From Eleginops maclovinus (lineage: Eukaryota > Chordata > Actinopteri > Perciformes > Eleginopidae), in NCBI RefSeq assembly GCF_036324505.1, contig NC_086368.1, positions 17,907,878 through 17,971,877 on the forward strand: 64,000 nucleotides of DNA, given 5' to 3'. Shown here piece after piece: positions 14,932 through 25,600 of this stretch (positions are counted from its first letter, which is position 1; the number at the start of each line of letters is the position of its first letter). The notes beneath the pieces were generated by a model. That model did not search any database and was not told the origin of the DNA. It saw only the letters and a list, made by a program, of their open reading frames with translations. The translations under genes were made by a program, and so were the position numbers.

Positions 14932-15683
14932 TGCATTTGGAGACAGCTGGAGAGGGCCCTACCAACCAGGTACTGCAAATCACAAGTCCATTGCGAGGCT
15001 AAGCCCATTGCTATTTGTGTCTTTTACTTTGCGGTTATTTTGCTGCTGGATTGGTTAATTGATGTTGTACTTTTGTTTCATGTGTTGTGTATGTATTTAT
15101 TCTGGATGCATATAAAAAATAGGATAAAGAAGAACGTGTCAACCACAAAATGTGCACCGAGTGTAAGGCCTGTCATGATAATTACTTTTTTGACTTATCA
15201 TTAATTAACATTTTTGCTGACCTGGATTTTGACCGTTTTCTTGACTCATGTCGACAACATTTAAGCCAGCATGAAGAAGAATAACCAGCAGACATTCAGC
15301 ATTTTTGATGAGCTTTTTTAGTTTTTGAATGTAATTTTGATTGAGTCTCTTTTTATTTAATTTTTTTTGTTTATTTTATTTAGGTATTTTACATTCCAGT
15401 TCTGAACGATATTATTAGAAATGAAATTGTATTACTCTTCAGAAGGGTTTACTTTCATTAATATGCTGTTATCAACATATTGGTGGCATTAAATGGTCTT
15501 AAAAAAGAATAGTAATATTTATCATAATTATGGGACAATATGTAGTCCAGCAAAATGATCATGACAGGTCTAGCGGGTATTCAAGAAATTTCAGTCAGGA
15601 AATGTGTGTTTCCTTAGTATCCAAAGTTATAGCTCCAGTCTGGTTCACTGTTTCATTCCAAGTTATATCTTCCCTTACAATAG

Positions 15684-17168
15684 ACACCGCAGATGGACAA
15701 ACTACCTCGCCGCAGCCCCCACAACCATTAACATTACCCAGAACCTTAGACCAAATGTCCTCATCCTCCTGCCCTTCACAAAACCCTTCTTCTGGCCAGC
15801 CCCAAACCCTGGATCGTTCTCAGTCTGCCCCGGCCGCATTGGACCAGGCCTCAGCTCCAGAGCCGAGCCAACATGTCCTCCAGGAGCCTCCTCGGCCTGC
15901 GTCCTCAGCAGAGGATGCTGGTCCTGCACCTCATCCGCTCCACCCTCCCCCTCTTCCTGTCCAACGCAACTCCAGAGTGTCTCCTGTACCCTGTCCATCA
16001 ACAGACGTCCTCCGTTCACGTACACCTCCTGCGGACATCAATTCAGCCTCCCAGGATCCGGAGGGTGAGGTACAGCCGGGCAGCGCAGAGTGGGAGACTG
16101 AATCAGATGAAGTGATGAACAGCCCCGTGCTCCCCCATGCAGAGGAACTTTCCCCCACTCAACCCATGGAGCAGGAGGCGACAGGGTGTGACACCACTGA
16201 TGCCCCAGAACTCCGCCTGAGTGCTCTTATCCAACCGGACTTGGTGGAGATGGAGTCCTCCCCTTCCTCCCAGGGCGTGGCGTCCCCTGAGAGAGACCAG
16301 CCCGAAGGAGAGCATTGCTCCAGCTCCGACAATATCCCATCCCTGGCGGCTGCTCTGATGGAGCTCCACGAGCTGCTGGTGTCCAACAACCATGCTCAGT
16401 CCCAAAACCGCAGCACCTCCTGCTCCCCGTCACATCCATTCAACCAGGAAACCAACGACCCCGAGACATGCACCCAGACCCCCGAAGACACCACACTTGT
16501 CCCCTCTACTGCCATCCCAGCCAGTGCAGAACCAAGCGATGCCAAAGCCCACCATGCTGCTGCTGTGTCTGATGAGGGACCATCTAAGTGTCTTGCGACT
16601 GACCTCTCTGAACAGGCGGAGCATCTGGACGGGGACACGTTGGAGACTGCGGAGGGTCGAGGACCGCTGCAGCGTCCAGATGGCTCCTGGGGAGAGGACG
16701 GCAGATAAATGTGGGCGAGATGAGGTAAATAACATCAGCAGTTTTCAGACTGAGCCAGAGGATCCTCCTGATCCCGCAGGGGACCTGGAGGTCAGGGAGC
16801 CTCCAGAGGGCCAGCAGGGGAGAGGGGTCGCCGACGGGCGAGCCTCTGGCACTAACACCCCAGACACTCTTGGCCTCCAGACTGAGCACACTTTTCTCAG
16901 CCCTCTGTCCATGGCAGTGGGCTCACCTGAGGAAGTCTCAAGCACCTCCTCCCCTCCTCTTGCTCAGGGTCCCCAGCTGACATGTCCGACCCCTCTCGTT
17001 CCTTCTCCGCGTCCTTTAAGAGAACAATTCCCAGCTGAGCACATCCAGAGAATTCAGGCAGCGGGGTTTTCTGCCAGGGAGGCCGCAGAGGCACTGGAAC
17101 AAGCCCATGGGGTTGTGGAGCTCGCTCTGCTGGCGCTACTAGCCCGCAGTATCACTGTGCCCACCTAG
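15684..17168 (+). CDS. rsc1a1: RSC1A1-like reading frame in the ddi2 3' region, with C-terminal UBA
   Basis: A splice acceptor (CCCTTACAATAG) at 15681-15683 opens a Pro/Ser-rich frame running to a stop at 16706-16708. It includes SLAAALMELHELLVSNN, matching the ITAALKELHELLV segment I recall from human RSC1A1. The rest of the homology, Q-T-E-P-E-D onward to the C-terminal UBA-like segment (IQRIQAAGFSAREAAEALEQ, then a Leu/Ala-rich helix ending ITVPT), lies in the +1 frame and stops at 17166-17168. One extra base, or two missing, somewhere between about 16640 and 16705 separates the halves. In human, RSC1A1 lies in the 3' exon of DDI2 and is described as a regulator of SGLT1 transport. The acceptor phase matches ddi2 exon 8, so a fused protein is possible. 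AATAAA at 17568-17573. Confidence 0.8.
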
Positions 17169-18913
17169 ACTCAGAACCATACGAGTCCCCAGACCCCCAT
17201 CTCAGCGTCTCTCTAATTTATACCTTGATACTGACCCAGATGTCTCTTCTTAGCAGGGAGCACGTTCAAACACAGGGAAATTCTGTCCCTCTCTGTGTGT
17301 CCTACAGAATATCCCAGACAAACAGGACAACTGGTAAAACTGTTCCGGATACTGCTGATATGTGAGGTGTGTTTGCATGCAGATGTTTTGGGTGGCCACC
17401 CCTTTCATTGGTTTTAGACAGTTGGTATGGTAGATTGATTTTCTTCTTTTTTTGTTGTCCATTGTTGACACATTTATAAAATGCCCGATGTATGATTGAT
17501 TCTTTATGATTTCCCCTTTGATACCTCATAAAACAGTTTTTTAAGTTGTGAAGCATCAGTTAAATGAAATAAAATCTCAAAATAGAGTAGCGTTACTCCT
17601 CTGTCTGCTGAGCTTTAGGTTATTCAGCACAAACATGAATATTTGAAACAATTTTGCGGTGAATGGTTTTTATTTTGGTAGCGCGTTAGCTCTCAAATTG
17701 GAACCTAATGACGGAAGGCGTCATTGTGGGAACTGCTCCAGTTAAGAAGGTTTGATCATTGTTGGCCAAGTTTACAATGTCTCTACATAAGTAAAAGTCC
17801 CCTTTATCCACGGCTATTATCACACTGAAATATCAATATCATAGATGGCATTTTTCCATTCAGTATGTGTGTTTCAGACAGTATCTTTTACGGTATTTGT
17901 TATTTTCCACAGTTTAAAAGCATCTCCATGTGTAGATTACAAACCTGTTTGTGGTAGCTCCTGTTTAGAAATTCCTTTTTATTTTGTGTCAAATCTTCAC
18001 AGTGTGTGTTCTTACCTTTTTTTTTAAAAACACCCATTTTCATTTTGTAATCTGTTAAGATATTGTCATGTCGGTGCATCATATATCAAGGATGGATTTT
18101 AATGGCTTTATCTGGGTCATATACAAACAATGTTCAGGCAGATTGATTTATCTACTTTTATCTTGTATGGAATTTTAAATTGCAAATAAAATGGAACTAG
18201 TATTTGTACACTGTGTGGATTTATTGTGTACTTATTGCCTGTCATCGAATCAATGAACTCAACTATGTCAGCTTTAATACAACAAGACACACAGGGGAGG
18301 CTACAGTTTGTGCTCCAAACCATTAAACTGTGGAAAAACTATTCCTTTTTTAGCTCTATAACATAATCCAGTTTCCCCCCAATTCTGAGAAGCCTTCATT
18401 TCAGTTGTACAATGCATTGTGGGAAAATTGTGTTTCTTGGCAAAGCATACAGATTCTTTTAAAGGTTTTTTCAGATTAACTCAAAACCTAGTAAAATGAT
18501 AACCCAATTTACTAATTTTGATAATTATCAGTTCCTTCATTTTCTTTATCATCAATTCATTAAATGTCCAAAAAAAAGTGAAAAATCTGAATTTCAGAGA
18601 CTCAATTAATGTTAACAAATTGCTAGAGTTGTTCATCAAAATGTCTGAAACCCAAAGAAAAGGACCAGCAATCAACCACTAATACAGGTTTGAACTAGAT
18701 AGGGGACGCAGCTAGAGCTCACCAGAGGCTGGAAAAGACCCACACCTGGTTCCAGTTCTTGTGATTGCTGCTCAGTTCAGACTGCATCTGCCTGAGCTCA
18801 CTCAATCTGTGTCTCTGGGTCAAGTGAAGGATTCCTCTGTAGACAAACACATCCAAATTTGCACCTTGGTAAAAGTTTTAAAGTAAAGAGTCTGTGAGAG
18901 AGACTGAGGCACT
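17169..18913. other. 3' UTR of ddi2/rsc1a1 and upstream flank of the RhoGEF
   Basis: Likely transcript ends are marked by AATAAA at 17568-17573 and a second copy at about 18185. From about 18690 to 18913 the sequence is probably promoter and 5' UTR of the GEF gene. No other gene seen. Confidence 0.45.
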
Positions 18914-21728
18914 ATGGATCAGTGTGACTGTGCAAATGAAGACACTGGAGGCCATGATGAGAGTAGTGACTCCCTGAAGCTCAAGGATTCAAGGTAAGGA
19001 CCACATGGTGCCTGTAGAACACTAAATGCAACTTTATTTGTAGGATTAGGACGATTAAATGTCTTTGTCATTTTAGATTCCTCCTACGTTAAGTTTTGAT
19101 TTGAAAAACTTCTCTGCACATGGGCCCAACCGTTTCTCAGTACCCTGACTAGAGGAAGACAATCCAAAATTGTCTGTATCCATAACATGTTCAACTTTTT
19201 AACAAAGTGTGAACTGCTTATTAAACACAGGGCCACAGATACAGCTGAGGAGGAAGAGTTGAATGTGTTCTTCCAGTCAAAGTACATCAATTTATGTAAG
19301 TTTATCTTTCTCCGCGCTAACGAGTGGTTGAATAGTGTACCATACAGCCATGCCATGTGACTTTCCTTAATTTCCTTCTTTGCTCTTCAGTCCCTCTGTA
19401 CCAGGACTACTGTGTGCAGGCGGAGAGGGATGATTTGAACCAACAGAACACAGGTTTTGTGTGCGAGCTGACAATCCCCCAGGAGCTGCAGACCCCTATT
19501 ATTGACTTCTGCGTCGCTGAAGATAAAGGCTTTCAACTACTATCCATTGCTGCGAATGCATGCTTGGCTTCGGCTCCCCCAGTCAGGGGCTCTACCCTTT
19601 GGCAAGATCTAGAAGAGGTGAAGGCGTCCGGCCTGCTCAGAAGGTTGCCAGACCGAGATATTCGCCTTCAGGAGGTATGGTGGAAAACTCTGCATCCAAT
19701 CCTCTGTAGAAGCAGATCACAGTTGTTTTTTTCGGGATATGTTTCAGAAATAGGATTGTACATACTACTTGCTGGGGATTTATTTTTGCTGTGAAACAAT
19801 GCACATTTATAATAGTTTCAGCAAAGAATGTTGGAGGTTTATGGCAAATATAAATTAGGTTTCAATACACAAGCAATACTGGTAAGTTAGAGTTTTGTTT
19901 TGTTTAGCTGACAATAGGAAACAAAAATATCCTCTACTTTACTGTAAATGCTTTAAGAAATGTATAAACAATGAATTCTTCTCTTTTTCTCCCTCTAAAG
20001 TTGATGTTTGAGTTAATCGGCTCTGAAGTTTCTTACCTAAACAGCCTTACAATTGCTGTCCACCACTTCTATGCTTCGAAGGAGGTGAAACAGACACTGA
20101 CTCCAATGGAGCATCACGTTCTGTTTTCCAACATTTGTCAAATAATGGCAGCGAGTAATAAGTGAGGACTCAACATATCATTACATCCTGTTATTTTTGT
20201 TTAAGTGTTTGCGTCTACTGAATTTGAGTCTTGGCAAAGGTTTCTTATGGATCTGGAAGGTCAACTGGAGGAGAACGTGTTGATTTCTCAGGTGGAAGAC
20301 ATTGTGCTGCAGCACTGCTCCGAGTTCCACAGGGTCTATGTGCCATATGTGACTAACATGAGGTACCAAGAGACTATGGTCAACCAGCTGCTGTAAGTCT
20401 CTGCTCTGTACATTATACAGCTCCGGAAAAAATTAATGGAGACCACTCCAAATTTTTCTTAAATCTTTATCTCTACATGTATGGCAGCCATTCCAGTGTT
20501 TGTGGAATTCCAACAGAGAAATATTGTCAGTAGTTGATAGAATACAATTTAAAAATCATTTAACTCAAAGACATATAAATAATAAAACAAGAAAATCATA
20601 ATGCTGAAGAAGTCTCTAAATTTATTCCGCGGCTGTATAGCTGCTGACGCTCAACACCAACAAGCACACATTCAATCTCATGTATTCCATTTCCAAGGCA
20701 GCAGAACAGAGATTTTCTGCATTCGATCAAGAACATTGAGAGTCACAAAGACTGTCAGAGACAGAGCCTGAAGTCATTCCTTGTCCTGCCTTTCCAAAGA
20801 ATTACTCGTATTAAACTCCTCCTTCAGGTTAGTGTCTCATGATATTTGACTTGTTTGCATCCATATATACATAGTCTTCTTAGGTTAGTGTTGGGTTTTC
20901 TTTAATTTCAGAGCATCCTGAAACAGACCAAGCCAGACTCTGACTCTATATCCAATCTAGAAAAAGCAATAGCAGCCATCCATGAGGTAAGACTTTTACA
21001 GGATCTGTGAGCAATCAGAGGCATGTTTTTAGAAACTAGACTCTAAAAATGGGAAATGTTATTGCATCTGCTCTGACCCACAGATTGTAACAGAGTGTGA
21101 TAGGGGGGTCCGAAAAATGGAACAAATTGAGGAGCTGGTTTACCTGGACAGGCTGCTGGATTTTGGCAAAATTAAGGTGGGGGATTTTTCTTCACAGAGC
21201 CTTTTGTGGATCTGCAAGCTACCAAAAACAGGATCAACTCTTTTAAACAATCTGACTGAATGTCTCTTCCTCCTTGCAGTCTGTCCCTATGGTTGTAAGC
21301 GGGCGTTTTCTGGTGCACCAGGGACCCATACGACAAAGGAGTGTGGGGACAAGCTGCTTCTCAAGTGTATACCTCCACCTCTTTAATGACCTTTTGGTCA
21401 TTTCATCCAAAAAGTATTGGTTCCAACACGCAGGGTTCACAGTTATGGATCATGCTGAGTTCCCCAAACATGTGAATGTTGAGCATGTTCAAACTGAGCT
21501 CCTAGGTCTACCCCCAGACTCCTTCCTGTTACATCTCTCTAAAAACCACACCGGACAACCCACCACCATGATACTCGCTGCAGACACAACGTACAAGGAC
21601 ATTTAGCATATATCTGTAATACTAAACGTCTCCTGTAGTTGACGATCAATTGGTGACTGTCTTTTTCTTTTTTTTATTGCAGGTCAGATAAAGAAGTGTG
21701 GACGAAGTTGTTGCCGTGTAAACAGTAG
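18914..21728 (+). CDS. arhgef19: Ephexin-family Rho guanine nucleotide exchange factor, arhgef19-like, without SH3
   Basis: Ten exons: 18914-18993, 19231-19295, 19391-19674, 20001-20161, 20240-20392, 20698-20827, 20912-20986, 21084-21176, 21280-21590, 21683-21728. Phases agree; 465 aa. After a 55-residue acidic N-terminus and an LPxxxxxY-poor linker comes LWQDLEEVKASGLL, the ephexin signature just before the DH domain. The DH domain runs from about residue 143 (LMFELIGSEVSYLNSL) to about 340 and includes the conserved FLVLPFQRITRIKLLLQ helix. A PH domain follows (FLVHQGPIRQR... YLHLFNDLLVIS... VWTKLLP) and the protein stops directly after it. Family members normally end in SH3 and have a longer N-terminus, so this is a short form or the ends are missed. 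Such GEFs activate Rho GTPases in actin control. Identity as arhgef19 rests on its position between cplane2 and epha2-linked genes. AATAAA at 21805. Confidence 0.78.
20418..20610. repeat. Dispersed teleost repeat in arhgef19 intron 5
   Basis: TACAGCTCCGGAAAAAATTA followed by GAGACCACTCCAAATTTTTC and CTACATGTATGGCAGCCATT is a sequence I recall as interspersed in many teleost genomes. It ends shortly before the exon 6 acceptor. Class not assigned. Confidence 0.5.
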
Positions 21729-22688
21729 TGGATTCTGCAAACTGATTTTAAATATCCTACTTTGGTTGTTTTTAACCTGCTCACTTCTTATATCTACATT
21801 TGATAATAAAAATAATTGAATAACCTTTTTCACTTTTTAGATTTATGTTCAACTTAACTGCACCTTTTTTAAATAATCTTAATAAGGGCACCATATGACA
21901 CAACGTGAAGGATTTAAACATGCACTTTAGTTTTCTCACTGTTAAAATATTGCTACAACATTTAATCCAATACATCTTAGCAGACATTATTTTGAGTTTA
22001 GGTGTTTTAAGTAAATATTCTAATGAATCTGTAATAACATCAGTAACAAAGCAAAGTAAAACAAGCTGTAACACATTAAATTGAGAACTGCTTAAACATT
22101 GGCATTCAGTGACATGAAGAACACTAAAGACAACCATATAACCATAGTCTATTTCTCAGTTTAAAAATTCTCGTTTTCTCTCCTTATGTTACTCCGACCT
22201 GGAAAGTGAGCGGTGTCGGCAGAATAAAGAAGGGGCAAAGAGTCAAGCTAACAGGCATTAAACAAAAAGAGACGTGATTTCAAGTTGTCATTTTAAAGTA
22301 TTGTCAGTAATGATGTGGAACAGCTGCATCAGTACATTGTCATGCCTGTGCGTACTCGCTCATGGTTCCTCTACTGAGCGTATTCTGCTTGAGATTCAAT
22401 TTAGGAAACATTCTTAAACATGGTGTTCCTGGATCGATTCATCGGCAGGAGGACAGACAAGATAACGAGGATATTGATACAACACCCTGCTGACATAAGG
22501 GTGAGTAAAAACAGAATGTATTGCATCTAGAATAAGATGAAACAATTCAGAAATCCCAAAATAGGTTTCCTTCATCTCATCCCGAAGGATCTGAAGCTCT
22601 CCCAGATCAGCTGTCAATACGCAGGCCCACTGCAGTGACGTTACCTTGAGTGCGTACTAAACTGCCAACTAAAAAAACAAAGTCAGAA

Positions 22689-25600
22689 TTAAAGTACAGT
22701 CGCTGTCTCCTGCTGTGAATGGTGTCTGGTGGATCCAGCTGTAACACAGTCCTGATGCCACAGGTGCTCCGCCAGGCAGTTGAGGAGAGGGGCTACATCC
22801 CCCAACCCGTCACTGACCTCCCCCCCCACACGCAGCACTGGTACGCTCCATGTTTCCTGGAAGTTCGTCACGTCTCTCTCTGCCACGTCACAGTGCATGA
22901 AAAGGTCAAATCTGAAGAAGACATTAAGGCCAATCTCTGAATAGATATAGAGGTATAGAGTGAGTATTCTAATACATTGTCATCAAATTCACATTCATAT
23001 TTTAAAAAAGGATACTTGGTGCCAACCACCAATTTCACAACACGACCAACAGGTGCCCCGGTCCATTTAGCGATTTGATTTGACAGATCATCAAAGGAGG
23101 TCCTGTCAGTGAAGGAGAACAGGAAAAGGACGGCGTCCACCTGCTCCTTACAGGCCTGGAAACAGGAAAGTGGGATTTGACATAACTTCTGACAGAAGAT
23201 GTTAGGAATGTATGTTTAGTCTATTATAGAATAATGTGAGCGTAGTGTGCAAACACACTATATCATAAACACACCGGCAGCAGATGGTCAAATCTGCGCA
23301 AGGCATTCTCCCCACAGTCCCACAGCTGCAGACGGAAGAAAAACACTCTGCCATTTTCTCTCAGTTTTACTGGCCAATGCACCACCGTGGTCTCAATACC
23401 TTGAACAAAACGTAAATAAAATCAAATGAAATGCATGGCTTCACCTGATCAACCCTTTAAATGTGTAAATATATTCTTAAAAAACACCCGACTCGCATTG
23501 ATAAGAATCTACCTGTGGTTTCATAGTGCATGTTAGGAATATTTGATCCTGCAAGACGTGCAGCAAGAGCAGTTTTCCCCACTCCGCTCTTGCCAGAGAG
23601 GAAGATTTTATAGTGAACGGTGTCCACGGCTACATGTGGGGGCATCACTGGAGACTCCAACAGGCCTGTAAAATAATTTATAAGAGAAACATCTAAAAGT
23701 GTACATTCGATAAATACTGACATTCATACTTTCCATTGTATTATATTATACGTACATTCTTGTTTAAGTGATTAAGTTAATATGCCAAATAAAACAGTAC
23801 ACTAAAGCACCTTGAGTGTGTTGTTCTTTTTTCCTTCTGCTTGCCTGGTTATTCAAACATTACTGTGTACTTTATTGTGGCATTGTATTATTAATGCTTC
23901 ATGGACACCTTATTTTGGTAGACAGATTTTAAAAACAGAAGGCAACTGTGTCTGGGTCAGTGACGTTTTAGAATTTCAAAACAGTAAACAAATTAAAATG
24001 ATAAGAGAAGTCCAATATTGATTTTTTTGTGTAAATCTATATGTATATTTTCAGTTTTTATAAGTGCCCTTTGTTAAAAATAACAATATATGGAATTTTA
24101 ATGCGTTTCATTGTATACAGTCCTTGAAAATGTCATACGGTGAAACGTTATTATTTTTTTAAATAAATAAAATTTGATATTCATGTCACAGTTAAAAAAC
24201 ACCAAAAATGTAATAGTTGATATGTTAGTATTCTATAACTAATTCAAAATATAAACACTTACACAACAAATACTAGATATTTAGTTTTTTAATGACTACG
24301 GCGTCTCACCTTTTAACATTTGTTCTATTTTTTTGCTATAAATTCATCAAAAATGGTCAAAGGTTATATATATTTATATATCATACTATCTCTCCTCCAT
24401 TACATTCATTAACCATGTAGAATAACAAATTATTAATTTGATTTATTATAAAATTCAGTGTTTTACCATATGACATATTTTGTTTGACCGTATGACATGC
24501 AATGTCAATGTTTCTTTGCATTTTGAATGTATTAAATTGATGTAGGTCAATTCAGAATAGTTTCAAAGAACAAGTGAACCTTTTATTAATAGTTGAGAAA
24601 TTGTGAAAAATTCATTACTCAGTTAAAGAAAAGAACAGTTACATTCATATCTGCCATCAAAAGGTTATGAACAACCTAATATCATAAAATGTACAATAAC
24701 ACAATATAACAATACAATCAAAGCTCATGTTTCATATCGATAGATTCCTCAAACTGATTTGTGATTTTCCCTTGGCTACAAAAAAAAACGTTTAACAAAA
24801 CATTACAGTAACATCGTTGAAACAGTAACTTTATCTTTCATTAATATAAACAAACATCCTCCGCCCCCCACCCATGCACTCACATGCACGCACACACACT
24901 GACACGTACACACACAACTACCACAAAGGGCTGGTCATTGCTCAACTTTTCACACCAATATGAATCTTTCCCAGTCCTCAAGTGACAATCTTGAGCTTCG
25001 ACTGGTTGATGGCTCTGGTTCTGAGATGACAGCAATGACATCTGTTTGGAAGTAGAACAGCACATCTCGGATTTGGGGCCATACAAAGCAATTCTTCGTC
25101 CCAGACTGCTGCATACAGGAGACCTCGACTTCTTCTCCGACGACCTTCAGTACCTGCCCAACAAAAGGCTTTTTGTCATAAGACACTATAACCATCTTTC
25201 CAACCACGTCATCTTGGGTCGGAATGGTGGCAGAGGGTGCAGCTTTTTCAGTATTATAATTTAGGACTGAGGGTGATTCACATTCACAGGAAAGTCCCAT
25301 ACGATGGCAAAAACAGGACAGTTCTCTGCAGGAGATCTTGCCTGGGGTGTTTGTTGTCACCTGATGAATACCCAAAGTGCCTCTGACTACTGGCAAAACA
25401 TCTGGCACTGCCTCATCCACCCTGGCGATGTCAGCCTCTGATACCCAATGGAACTTGACACTCGAATTTGACTTTTCCAGAAAGGAAAACAATTCTTCAG
25501 GGTGTTGGATATCACCTCCTTGAAGCACAAATGCATCGGCAATCCTTTTTATTGAGCCACCAACACCATCTGGCGCCCCCTTTCCATGTGCCTTCTCTGA

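Noticed and set aside
15604..16738. Several overlapping long open frames on both strands
   Set aside because: Shadows of the GC-rich RSC1A1-like exon; only the two plus-strand frames with family motifs were kept.
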